Assembly (NCBI GenBank): GCA_963682175.1
Contig: OY821777.1
Span: 20,914,001-20,978,000, forward strand
Length of the DNA: 64,000 nucleotides
Source of the DNA: Triglochin maritima
Taxonomy: Eukaryota; Streptophyta; Magnoliopsida; Alismatales; Juncaginaceae
Direction of reading: 5' to 3'
This document shows positions 21,350-32,590 of the stretch, one piece after another (position 1 is the stretch's first letter; the number at the start of each line of letters is the position of its first letter). Below the pieces are notes generated by a model that was given only the letters and a program-made list of their open reading frames with translations, had not been told where the DNA came from and did no database searches. A program made the position numbers and the translations under genes.

Positions 21350-21939
21350 AGAAATAGGAGTCGTGGAACTTCTTGTATTCTTCTTCTTTTAAGTTCAGGA
21401 AGCTGCAAGTGCTATGGGTACAACATATTTTGCTCCCAACTTATCATATATCGGGACTCGACATCCTGAGTTACATGTTAGAATTTAATTAGAAGTTATT
21501 AAAGTTTTGAAAAGTCACGTTTGGCAGCACCATTTATTTTTCTTGAAATGAATTGAATCCAAGAACATCTTACAAATTTGTTTATCATTTCAGTTGTAAT
21601 ATTGCTCACTCTTTAGCACGATACATTTTCAGTTTACCATATTTTGTGCGTTGTATCTATTTTTGGGTGCATGTTATTAGGCACATTCGTTTTGTGTGTA
21701 GCTTAGCTTGTGTCCGCCATTTGAATCCCAAAGTTTTACCATATATGCAGGTTTTCATTTGTTAGTCCCTTGTTCAATAAGTTTATATTATTCATGACTG
21801 GTTTGGAATGATTATTGTAATAGTAAATTTTTCATATCATGTCGTCATTGTCCACATAGTGATAGGAGAACTTAATGTTCTGGCTTCATTTCTTGAATTA
21901 TCACGGTAGATATTCGAATATGGATATTATTTGTGATAT
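21350..21939. other. No recognisable feature
   Basis: AT-rich sequence between the gene fragment and the collapsed chromovirus. I see no gene, RNA or clear repeat here. Confidence 0.5.
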
Positions 21940-22259
21940 TATTTGTGATACAGATTGTTATATATGTATATTATTTGTGATATTTCGCAGATATTCATTT
22001 CTTGAATTTTACATATCTTTTGATTGTGCTCATTAACTAAATGTCTTGTTATGTATTTCCCACATGGTTATGATTCTGGTCGATTGATGGTTGATATTTG
22101 CGGGTTGTCAAGCTCACAAATTATAGATTATATTTTTCAAGTTACTTATGGACCTATCAGATAGATTAAACATCAGAGTGCGCAACGGTCAGGATCGTAG
22201 ATCATATTAACGCACCGAGTTCAGACGGGTAAGCACGTGTTCGAGCTCGGGGCGTTACA
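21940..22259 (+). repeat. LTR-D, 5' copy (truncated)
   Basis: The last ~320 bases align with 23330-23640, including the CTCATTAACTAAATGTC segment and GAGTGCGCAACGGTCAGGAT. The start coordinate is approximate. Confidence 0.7.
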
Positions 22260-22261
22260 AA

Positions 22262-22274
22262 TGGTATCAGAGCC
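22262..22274 (+). other. Primer binding site (initiator tRNA-Met)
   Basis: TGGTATCAGAGCC starts two bases after the LTR end and matches the complement of the 3' end of initiator tRNA-Met, the primer used by chromoviruses and many copia elements. Confidence 0.85.
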
Positions 22275-22581
22275 TTACGATCTTCGGAATTAGTCGGAAT
22301 CAGATTTGAAATAGAAAATTTTGACTGGATTGAAATTTTAGAAATTGAATTTAGAAGTATTGACTATTGATTTGAATAGGAATTTAGAATTATTGAGACT
22401 TGGGTTCAAAATGTGAATTTTGACTTGGTTGGATTTGCTATCCAAATTACGAGCAATAAGTTGGTGTTAGGATTTTTAGATTTAATGAATAATGAGTTGA
22501 AATTTTTGTATTGATTTTGTACCAATTGAGACAGTGTTGAATTCAATTTTTGAGAACGAAATTTATTTAAAGATTGTAGAT

Positions 22582-23640
22582 TGTTAGAATCCTAAGGATT
22601 CTAATTAAAAGATTAATCCCTAATTAAGAACTAATTATGTTTTGGATGAGTTTTAGTTTAATGGATTGGTTTGGCTTTTGGAAGATAAGATTTAGGCTAA
22701 AGTTGATCTAATGGTTATCTTTTGGTTGGAGAGAAATGCTTGCTGTAATTGGTACAGGTTGAGGTGCTGACATGTGAGTGAAGGCTTTGGAGGTGGTAAG
22801 TTAAAAGATGAGTATATATAGTGAGATGAGGTAAAACGTGAGGGATGTTTTGCTTTCAACATGAAGAAAGAGATTGAGTGAGTCGTCATAGAGAAGGTGG
22901 TGAAGGGACGGAGAAGAGGTTGGGTGAAGGAGGTGAGGTTTTTCTGATGTAAGAGATATATATAAAGGATATTGATGGAGTTAGGATGTGGTTTGTGGAA
23001 AAGCTTGTGGTTCGAGACATGCAAGTACTGATTCGTTATTCTTCAGTTTCATGTTATGTTTGTCGATCTCTCTTGATATTCGTAGTTGCATGCATGCTGA
23101 ATATCGATATTTAATTTATTGATATGCATATGATTGCATGGTGGTATTTTCAATCGACATGTCATGTGGCTATGTGTATGTTTTTGACTGAGTCACTTAG
23201 GAAAGAGCTACCTAGCAGGCAGCGTAGAGCCACCCGAGAGAGGAAATGACTACAAAGTCGTTAGTGTGTAGCTACCAGGCATGCGTCTAACTGATTAATA
23301 GATTCAGAAACACGGGATGTGGTCGAATCCGAATGGGGGTTCCAGATTGTTATGCGGGTTCCAGATTGTTATGCATATATATTATTTGTGATACACGTCT
23401 CTTGATTGTGCTCATTAACTAAATGTCCTGTTATGTATTTCCCACATTGTTATGATTCTGGTCGATAGACGGTTGGTACTTGCGGGTTGTCGAGCTCACA
23501 AATTATTGATTATATTTTTCAAATTACTTATGAGCCTATAAGATAGATTAAATATCAAAGTGCGCAACGGTCAGGATCTATTTCGTATTAAAGCACAAGG
23601 TTCAGGCGGGTAAGTACTTGTCCAAGCTCGGGACGTTACA
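22582..23640 (+). repeat. LTR-D, 3' copy (1059 bp)
   Basis: It starts TGTTAGAATCC and ends GGACGTTACA. A GAGTATATATAG segment near 22810 could serve as TATA box. Unlike LTR-A and LTR-B it lacks the CGGTCGACCG array. Confidence 0.75.
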
Positions 23641-24346
23641 CCGTTCGTTGTGTAGATTGGGCTAAAACAATTATCTTAATCATATAAACAACCTTAATGA
23701 AAGAAGAATAAAAATAAGAAGAATAGAAATATAAAAATAGGATCTTCTGAAATAATGGTAAAAAAGCTCAATGAAATATCAGAAAATAATAATAACCGAA
23801 ATATCATACTAAATCATATAATCAAGCACACAAAGTTCTTAATATGCTTAGCAGCACATAAAAGACATCACTTCAGACATAAAAGGTAGATGAAGAATGC
23901 AACAATATCCACAAAGATAGTTGAAACAAATTAATTCGAAATGCAATCTTGATAAATAAGAAGGTGAGGTTCCCAAACCACCAACCTCTTCCTTTCCTCT
24001 TGCCACTCCTTCACCGCCCGCTGCAGCTTCGAATCCCCAATCTCATTTATCGAATTGAAGCAATAATAAAGAGGTGAACCTGTACAATATGGGAATGAAA
24101 ATAAGGAGTTATAGACAAAGATAAAAATGTCCATAGAGATACCGACCCCAAACATAACCAAATCCGACAATCAAACAACGACATGATTGGAAAACTTTCT
24201 TCACTTGCATTTAAAAATAAAGAAAATTAATATCTATTTTCTTTAATTGATGAACGACAACCGGAAGTCTTATGTGTGTTCTCCTTCATCAATTACAATT
24301 GAGGGCTCTACAATATGTGTAATTTAGGTGGGTCATGTGGGATTAT
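23641..24346. other. No firm feature
   Basis: AT-rich DNA. On the minus strand at about 23937-24060 a short frame includes GDSKLQRAVKEWQEERKRLV, which could be an exon scrap of a host gene carried or left by a transposon. I do not recognise it. Confidence 0.35.
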
Positions 24347-24449
24347 CACTGCTAGAAATAGGCTTTTACTTACGGGGCTATTACCGACAGAAATATGCCG
24401 TGAGCAGGTGTCGTTGCTGATGGTACAAACATATTTGTAGTATTGTATA
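24347..24449 (+). mobile_element. Possible CACTA transposon terminus (truncated)
   Basis: CACTGCTAGAAATAGGC, followed by TTACGG and CCGTGAG subterminal-like motifs, resembles the end of a CACTA element. It is cut after about 100 bases by the start of LTR-B. No opposite end was found. Confidence 0.4.
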
Positions 24450-25819
24450 TGTTATATCCTAACCCTTGGTTAAGGGTGCTAATTGGGTTTAAGGGGAGGT
24501 TTGACTTGGTGGTTGGAAAAGGCGTGGGTTGATGGAATGGATGGTACGGTGAGGTGATGGAAGTATGGTGTGGAGTGTTGTAAGGTGATGGTGTAGGGTT
24601 ATGATTTGGTTGTTTGGTTAGTTTTTGGGAGCAAAACTCACCTCACCTCTCCTCTTCCACTTCCTTTTCCTTACGTTTCTTCTCCTCATCACTCTTCTCC
24701 TCTCACTCACACTCTCTCCCTCTCTCAGTTCCACGACGACACGCTTCAGAGGTGGTAGCCAGAGTTTAGACGAAGGCACAGGAGATGGTTAGGCATGTGA
24801 TCGTGACGTGAAGACGAGCGGCGTTCGTGTTGTTGACCGGAGGAGGTTGCGGCCGAGCTCCGATGACCTTGAAAGAGAAGGTATGTCAAGTTCTTGCATT
24901 AGATATTGCTCACACAAGTGTGTGTGAGGGTTTGGCTCGTCGTCGGAGGTCAAAGATCTCGCCGGCGGCGATGGCAGCAAGTTAGACATAGCACAGTTAG
25001 GTAGGTGTCAGCTAACGGTCGACCGGAGACTTCAGGCCATCAACCGGATGTAGTGTAGAATCTCCATTTTTAGCCAGTATCGGTCGAACGATGTCTTGCG
25101 GCGGTCGACTGGTTGAGTATATTTAGTTGGGTTGGAGAAGTATGATATTTTCGGTCCAACAGGGCCCCTGAGCCGTTCGATCATTGCTTTGTATTTAGAC
25201 TTGGACCGGGTGTTGACCACATAAACGGTCGACCTCCCTAGACCATGGTCCGATCAGTGACTTAAATTTCATTTAATGTTAGGTCGACCGTTTGGATGTT
25301 GGTTTGACCTATTGTGACTTGATGATTGTAGGAGAGACCCTAATATTTTCGGTTGAACGGGCCCCTGTGCCGTTTGACCGTTGCCTTGATTTTGACTTAG
25401 AATTAGTTCTGATTTTGACCATGTAGCGGTTGACCGGTTTATACCTTTGGTTAGACCGTTGGGGCGTAAGTTGTGAGCCCGGAGTTCGATCGATTGTAGG
25501 TGTCTGTTTGACCGATTCCTTGGGAGTGGTCGACCGGTATACCTTGTTCGGTCGACCGTTTGGGCCCAGAACTGAATCTTTGTCTTTCTGGTGTGTCAAC
25601 TTTGTCCACAAAAACTCATGTCCTCGCATAGTGCGTGAGTCGGGAGGTGACAGTGGGTGAGTTGATCGTGTCTGCTCAGGGACCGTCGAGGGAAGAGTGT
25701 GGATACTTGGGACATGTCACCTCTATATTATACATTGTGGTGTAGTGTATGTTTTACTTGACTCGTACTAGAGTAGTAAACTTGAGGGATCACAGATCCC
25801 AATGTACGATGTTGCACGG
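24450..25819 (+). repeat. LTR-B, 3'-truncated LTR with decayed palindrome array
   Basis: It starts TGTTATATCC. It shares segments with 41233-42470 in reverse, such as GCGTGAGTCGGGAGGTGAC. Paired motif cores lie at 25019/25040, 25084/25105, 25155/25177, 25229/25249, 25284/25304, 25353/25374, 25430/25451, 25486/25508 and 25530/25552, about 20-22 bp within pairs and 55-77 bp between pairs. Many cores have become TTGA or TCAA. It is cut near 25819 where MULE2 motifs begin. Confidence 0.7.
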
Positions 25820-25825
25820 CTCTTC

Positions 25826-25880
25826 AGAAGACGTCTCCACCATGCGGGAGGCGTCTCTTGCAGACGCCTCCACAATTTTT
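25826..25880. repeat. GGCGTCT/AGACGCC motifs at the left side of MULE2
   Basis: AGACGTCTCC, GGAGGCGTCTC and GCAGACGCCTCC follow each other and can pair. They are the same motifs as in the array at 31245-31388 and 37618-37735. Confidence 0.7.
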
Positions 25881-26164
25881 GTTTTTTTAATTATTAAATC
25901 TGATAATTACTTTAATAAATTGTGATAAATCTGAAAATTTAATTTAACAAATTCTTATTAAGTTTAACATTTGTGATATTTAGTTTTAACAATTTTTTGA
26001 TTTAGTTTAACAATTGTTTTAATTTAGTTTAACAAATTTTGATTTAGTTTAACAATTGTGATAATTTAGTTTAACAAATTTTCATTTAGTTTAACAATTA
26101 TGATAAATAAGATAATTTAGTTTAACAAATTTAACAAATTTGTATTTAAAATTTCAATTAATAG
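25881..26164 (+). repeat. AT-rich direct repeats, probable intron 1 of the mobile-domain gene
   Basis: ATTTAGTTTAACAA and variants recur about every 20-40 bases. The stretch ends TTAATAG, a usable splice acceptor for the exon starting at 26165. Confidence 0.6.
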
Positions 26165-28220
26165 TCATCGGGTCACAGTGGAGGGAAAGACAAGTCGATA
26201 CCATTACACGCCTTCCGTTCTTTAGATGATGATTCAGCACCGCGTCATCCACGTAGACGGGGGATATCTGCTTCGGTCAGGAGGGAGAGAGAGGCATTAC
26301 GTCATCGTGAGGAGGATGATGATTCATTCGATGATGAGCATGTGGACAGTCCCGACGACGGGAGCGACGATAATGACCCGTATGAGTTAGAGCGCCCGAA
26401 GGTGGAGAGGCAGGGGGAGTATAGCAGAGGACGTGGTCGAACGGGTAGTTCTACTTCCGCCGGATGGATGGTGCGGAAGGGTAGGGGTGGGAGGTTTACG
26501 ACCGGGGATTCGAGCTCGTGCACTGTAGATCCCCGCGCTCAGAAGAAGAAGAGGGTCCAGGACGATTCTTGGATCGTGAGCAGTATGACGCCTGGTGGTC
26601 CTTTAGATGGGAGCGTCATTCCTAGTTTCTGGGGTCACATCGCTAGACGGATCTGGGACGGAGAGGATCGGAAGGTTCTGAAGTGCCATAATCGGCACAG
26701 AGCCTGTACAACACTACAGGGTTGGCGGTCTACACTGAGTGCTGATATCAAAGAGGAGATTAGTGCCACGCATTTGGGGCACTTACCGTACAACATGTTC
26801 CCTTATCTCGACATGCCTTTGATTTCTGCATTTGTGGAGCGGTGGCAGCCTGACACCAACACTTTTCACATGCCTTTTGGAGAGATGACGATCATGCTTC
26901 ACGATGTTTTCCAGATCCTGCGCATTCCTGTGGATGGTCGTCTGGTTAGTGCTCAAGGGTCGACGTCTGAGTTGAGGTGTTATGTGGCAGAGTTGCTTGG
27001 TGTCACACCTGATGGTCTGGCGAGAGATACAGCTTTATGGAGTGGTGGTGGTGTCGGCATCGACTCCCTTGAGGACCTGTGCAGACGGGCACGACCTCTG
27101 CTGGCCGATGATACACAGTTGACGGCGTACCTATTCTTGATGCTCGGAGCCGTCTTGTTTGTCGACAAGAGTGGTTGCCGGATCAGACCACGCGATCTAT
27201 TGGAGGCTAGGGACCCGGACACCGTTCGTGAGTACTCGTGGGGCTTAGCGACGTTGGCATACCTGTACCGTCAGCTTGGGATAGCTAGCCGTGCGGATTG
27301 TTCTGGGATTGCAGGTTGTCTTACGCTGCTGCAGGCGTGGATATACGAGTACTTTCCCGCATTTCGCCCGCATCGTGAGCGGAAGATTATCGAGGAGGGT
27401 CATCCACGTTCGGGTATGTAGGCCGTCCGGAGCGAGGACAAGAGCGATGGGCGATTGCGTTCAATCCGCACACGGCTAGATCAGATGACTGCATCAGAGG
27501 TATCAAACTTTACACCATTTACATTTATTTATTTAATTTTAAGATGTATTATTATTAATGTGTTAAAGTTTAGGTGGAGTGGTTACCCTATGGTCCTGAC
27601 CCAGCAGGGGAGGTCCCGGGGACTTTATTGATGGGCCTTATTCGTTATCGGGATATCATAGAGCCTTATATGCCAGATCGTGTCTTGCGTCAGTTAGGAT
27701 ATGTTCAGGTGATCCGGGTTGACATCCCGACACCAGAGCATGCGGTGCGGTCTGCGACTACAGCGACGTACGACGTCAGGTTCCCCGCTTCTACAGCGGA
27801 ATCGACTTGGCGGACATTTCCGAGATCATGCCGATTGTTCCTTGGCGACTTCAGACGTAGTCGCGACCCCTCCGAGTGTGATACACGTTATCTTGATTGG
27901 TTCGGTAGTTACTCACATCCTGTCATCGTCCGTGGTGCCTCCCGGAGAGCAGATCGACCACCAGATAGGACGTGTGGCGATCTGGTAATTTTTTCATTTT
28001 ATCTATATTTATTTGTACCGTATATTTTGTTAATATACGCTAATGTTAATGTTATGTGCAGTGGATGGGTAAGATGATACGGGTTGTGCAGCCATTCTTG
28101 CAGAGGAGGGATGAGCTGCTAGACGATGACATGAGAGCTGCATGCGGAGATTTGGATGACTTGATACAGTCGTGGCATACTCAGTTAGGCATCTCCGACC
28201 ATGATTCGGGTGATGAGTAG
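26165..28220 (+). pseudogene. Plant mobile domain (MAIN/MAIL1-like) gene of MULE2
   Basis: Exons 26165-27499, 27574-27984 and 28062-28220 join in phase 0 to about 634 codons; the first exon with the start codon was not found. An acidic N-terminal part is followed by the plant mobile domain: WRSTLSADIKEEI, then PFGEMTIMLHDVFQILRIPV, then the LATLAYLYRQLG helix and a WIYEYFPAFRPHR segment. The protein continues with LDQMTASEVEWLPYG and ends DSGDE. An in-frame TAG at 27419-27421, in a place where this family has Trp, breaks exon 1 of the model. Host MAIN and MAIL1 proteins act in transposon silencing and development; related domains are common in MULEs and gypsy elements. This copy is probably dead. 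Confidence 0.7.
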
Positions 28221-28581
28221 GATGATCTGTTGTACCGTACTCTTAGTATTTGCATTTATATTTGTTTATCTGTCGTACACTTATTATTTGTATTTGTGTT
28301 TGTGTTTGCTAACATGTCGTACGTTTATTGTTTGTATTTGTGTTTGCTTATCTGTCATACGCTTATTATTTTTATTTGTGTTTGCTAACCTATCGTACTA
28401 TTATATATAATGCAAATAAAGCAAACATATCAAAACATATTACATAATAAAGCAACACTATATAATGTACAAACATATCAAAACATATTACATAATTGTA
28501 CAAACATATCAAAACATATTACATAATTGTTGCCAATATGTTATCCTATTTTGGTACTCCAGCTCCCATCCAATAACACTC
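28221..28581. repeat. AT-rich spacer with short tandem repeats between convergent MULE2 genes
   Basis: Repeats of TTTGTATTTGTGTTTGCT (28290-28400) are followed by three copies of an ACAAACATATCAAAACATAT segment (28420-28530). It holds both 3' ends and no gene. Confidence 0.7.
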
Positions 28582-31244
28582 TCATCTCGCTATAGGAGGC
28601 ACGGGGAATCCCTCATTCAAATCCAAACGAATGTAATGAGTGTAACTCCCTAAATGAGCAATAATCAACTCTCTGCATGGTCTCGTCACGGTAGGCGGAC
28701 TCTCCCAAGGTAGAACTGTAAGACGTGGGTACAACGAACCATCATTTCCGAGAGAGAAGAACATAACTGCACACTTGTACAAATTTGCAATGGGAAACAA
28801 GTCCGTCCATGTCTCCATGTAGTGATTCTCGCCACAAGGTCCCCCGCCCCAATTAATCTGGTGACGAGCCTGTGCCACACCGTCGTAGTATACGTGCTCA
28901 TAAAAAGATGGGTTCGCAGCTATCTCATTTGAAATTGAATGACGGGCGAGTTGCCAATTGTCTTCACCACCATGGAAAACATCGGCGACACATCGAAATC
29001 CACAGTTTCCATCAAGACGTACATCATTCCACTGGTGTAGGAATGGCATAATGATTCCTGGAATTCTATCCACATATGGGAAGTCATCTACGTCAGCCCG
29101 CCAGTCACTACAATATGAACAAAAAATACAATTACATATAATAACAAAAGATACATATTTACTGAAATAAATAACAAAATTATAATAACAATAAATATAT
29201 GGATGGTATACTTGATCCTCCCCTCACAGACGAAGAACCAGAAGATCGACCACGACCTTTGCTTCCACTACCGGAAGAACGACCACGACCTCTACTCCCA
29301 CTACCTGAAGATCGACCACTACCTCGCTCTGCATACTCAAACGCACTAGGGTCCCGTCGTGTCGACTTTCCCCTTGGTCAACCTCGTAGCTTTGTTTTTT
29401 CTGCAGGCTCTCTCAAATTCGAATGTTCGGGGTGTAGCTGCTCGAATAAAACGCGAGAGGTAGATCGAATTACGGTAGGGTCACTTCCTGCAATCTCATC
29501 AACCAGGCTGCGAAAATGTTCGGCGTCTTGAGCTGCCTGAGACACAAACTCTGCGTTCCCGGCTCCTTCCCCAATGACAAGTGTCCTCCAGAACGGATGA
29601 ATCTGCTCTAAGTAAATTCCGTTGTCTGATTCAAGACATCTGCGGATGGTACATGCGCAAGGTATCCCATGAGAAGTCAGAAAAGCGCACTTGCAAGGAT
29701 ATTCAACTTCATCATCTAACTGTTGCATTCTCTTCACCTCTTGACTCAACAATTGCAAGCAGTGATGCGAAACTCGACCATTTATGTGACGATATAGAGC
29801 ATGTCCGAAATTAGTCAAATTTCACCGTCTCGAGTCTTCAAGAAAGTTTCGAATATTCGTCAGCTGCATTTCAATAGCCGCGTTGACGCGTTCGAAAAGA
29901 GTGTCCAGAGCTGCTGTCGATGTAGAAATCCACTCTTTTAGAGCCGAATGAGCACTTTCGACCCTACAATTCGTGGTGTTCCCAAAATGAAGGACTTTGT
30001 TCGTCCAATTCAGCACAAACTTTTCTTTATGCACCAACCACGTGGTGTCCAGATACTCCGTGATAGCCGGCCACGATCTATACAAATCTTTCAGAGCATA
30101 CAAAGCTCTATCATACTCGGCTTCTGAAGTAAAAAGCATGATTTTCCTCCATCTTCCACGCCTCAAAGTCTCTGCCATCTGCTTATTCTTGCCGAATACG
30201 TGGTATGCGTAGTTGAATACGTCTTTGTTGATGTGCCATGTGCAGAGTAAATGAGCAGAGTCAGGAAAAACCTCTCTCACCGGTCGCATAAGGCCTAACT
30301 CCCGGTCTGTTATTATTGCAGTCGGGCTGACAGTCCCCAATAACAGATCTCGCAACTTGTCCATCACCCACATATAACTGGAGTAAGATTCATCCATCAA
30401 AATCGCATATCCAATAAGGAAATTCATGTTTGTTGGTGTGACCCCAATCATTTCGAACAAAGGCATCTTATACTTGTTCGTCTTGTAAGTCGAATCCATG
30501 CAGATAACGAAAGGATATGTCCGCAACAACTGGACTGACGTCGGATGTGCCAAAAAAGTGTGAGTGACGACATCAATTTCTGGATCCACCATAATCCAAT
30601 GTAAGTACTCACACTGCACTGCTTGATAGAGAAACTGCTGGACGGAATTCCGGTCTTCAGATTTTGTCCTCCTCATGTAATCTCTGAAATTATAAATATG
30701 CCTTTGATTTGGATTGTCCTCCGGGAATTTTTCTTTTACTGCCTCCAAGATGTTCCGTGGTTTTGCTTGCGCCTCAGTCATATCACGAACAATCTTCTTC
30801 GCCCCAGAACTTAGACCACTAATTTGACGATGACCCTCTGGATAAACTGCCAGTCTGTGGTTGCGATGTCCGTGACCACTATTAAAAATCACAACTCATC
30901 CATCACGATCTCGTCGCTCCACCACTTTTATTAAGAAACGACAACCGCAACCCTTTCCTTTGGTGTTTCTTCGAAGTGCAGTATCCATATCCCGAGACTC
31001 CATTTGATTTCGCCGGTCGCATCTCAAATAACAATCCATCCGACTATCTGATCTTGTTTTGTACGGCGACACGACCAAAAAAACCAGCTCCGATAGCTAC
31101 TTGTTTGGCCCATTTACTTGCTTCATCGATTGTTGCAAAGATTTGTTTAGTTTGAAATAACTCACTGTAATCAACTCCATCACCACCGAAATCTTCCAAC
31201 GGAACCTACAAAAATAAAATCGAAATTAAAAAAATCAAAAATTA

Positions 31245-31388
31245 CCAGGCGTCTGGATTAGCCGCCTACCCCATGGGTGGGGCGTCTGAGTTAAACGCCC
31301 TCCCCAAGGGTGAGGCGTCTGCGTAGGACGCCTTACCGAAGGAAAGAGCGTCTACTAAAGACGCCTTACCCAAGGGGAGGACGTCTAC
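31245..31388. repeat. Inverted GGCGTCT/AGACGCC array, left half
   Basis: Five or six units alternate GGCGTCTG and AGACGCC with spacers such as TACCCCATGGGTGGG and TACCCAAGGGGAGG. Each neighbouring pair can form a hairpin. R2 has inserted at TCTAC within a unit (31384-31388), and the array resumes at 37618. Confidence 0.85.
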
Positions 31389-32566
31389 TGATGCATTGCA
31401 TACATTGCATCATATGTCTTTCATTTAGATTACTTTTATATCAATAAATGCTACTAAGGTATGTGTTTAGTCTTATTTACAGAATACAGGGACCTGAATG
31501 CAAATTACCCACATCCAGAGCATAAACGCGTACAAAAGACTCGTTTCTATCATAAAGACCAAGTTCAAGTTTATCGGGTTTCAAATGGAAATGTATCCAA
31601 GCATAAAAGCATTTAAGACCTAATTACGAAAAGAACAAGGACTTAAGCACAAAAGTAGCTGGGGACTTAATTGCAAAAAGTCAAGGACCTAATTGCAAAT
31701 CACGAGTAGCTTTTATTATTATGGAGAAAATATAAAGAAAAATCAATGTGGATCTCCAAATATATGAAGAAATTAATTCGGATCTCCAAAGATATGCAAG
31801 AATCAATCCAGACGCGCAAATGACATTGAAATCATACCATAAACACACAGGAAAAATCCGGGTCGATTCTGAGCCAAAAAGGTGGCGATTCCGCCGCACC
31901 GAATTAGATTCATGCTCTAAAAAATTTACCGGTTGCGTGTTGACGCGTGTACTTTCTTATTTCATGCTTAGGTCCCTTGTATCGGCTATAAATAGCCCCG
32001 AGAACGATGTTAGAAGGGTCCTTGGTCCTTTAGCTTATGTTGTAATTTTTATTCTTTAGTAATAAAATTCTGTCTTTTATTTCTTGTTTTTACTTTTCTT
32101 TTGTAATGTCTCTAGGATCCCTTCTTCCTCCCTCTATGAGTTTCTAACTCCTTCCAAAGGGTGGAGGTGACGGATTAGGGTGAAGAGAAGATGAATGAAT
32201 GTTATTATTTTAATTTCGTGTTAGTATATTTTGATTACTTGAGTTTATGTTAAATCATTTATCATGTAATGCTTTATAACTAATATGATTTATTATAAGT
32301 TTCAGAATTCTCTAATCTAAACCCGATATCTAAACCTCCACCCGACGGAATTCACCTCTTTGTTCTTGTTTTAGTTTATTTGTTCTTGTTTCTTGCTTTA
32401 GATAATTAAAAAACCAAAAAGCTCAAAACCCAATTTATTTCTTCTCTCCTTCTTTCCCCCAATCGAAATCACATTAATAACAAATCTCTCCCTCCTTGTG
32501 TTCGACCCGTATTTGCCACGTCTTCATTGACGCCGTGCACTTGCGGTATAAATTTAATTCTCAACA
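31389..32566 (+). repeat. R2 5' LTR
   Basis: It starts TGATGCATTGC and ends CTCAACA. A TATA box (TATAAATA, 31987-31994) stands in a GGCTATAAATAGCCCCG context. The LTR is largely different from R1's except for the TATA context and the last ~70 bases. Confidence 0.92.
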
Positions 32567-32572
32567 AGTTTT

Positions 32573-32590
32573 TGGCGCCGTTGCCGGGGA
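32573..32590 (+). other. R2 primer binding site (tRNA-Asp)
   Basis: TGGCGCCGTTGCCGGGGA matches the complement of the plant tRNA-Asp 3' end, six bases after the LTR. Confidence 0.9.

Larger units (their letters stand above)
21940..23640 (+). mobile_element. Collapsed chromovirus: two LTRs around a 320-bp remnant
   Basis: A 5'-truncated LTR ends GGCGTTACA at 22259 and is followed by an initiator-tRNA-Met primer site. Only about 320 bases later a second LTR begins (22582) after a GAACGAAATTTATTTAAAGA stretch resembling the 3' end of the chromovirus at 1-603. The full coding region is missing. The two LTR ends are clearly homologous but differ at many sites, so the element is old. Confidence 0.75.

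Noticed and set aside
25848..25890. ATG within the GGCGTCT motif as start of the mobile-domain gene
   Set aside because: The frame from it ends within the AT-rich stretch and does not connect in phase with the exon at 26165 by any clear donor site.
29199..29531. Plus-strand Pro/Arg-rich frame
   Set aside because: It lies opposite the Gly/Arg/Ser linker of the MULE2 transposase and has no homology of its own.
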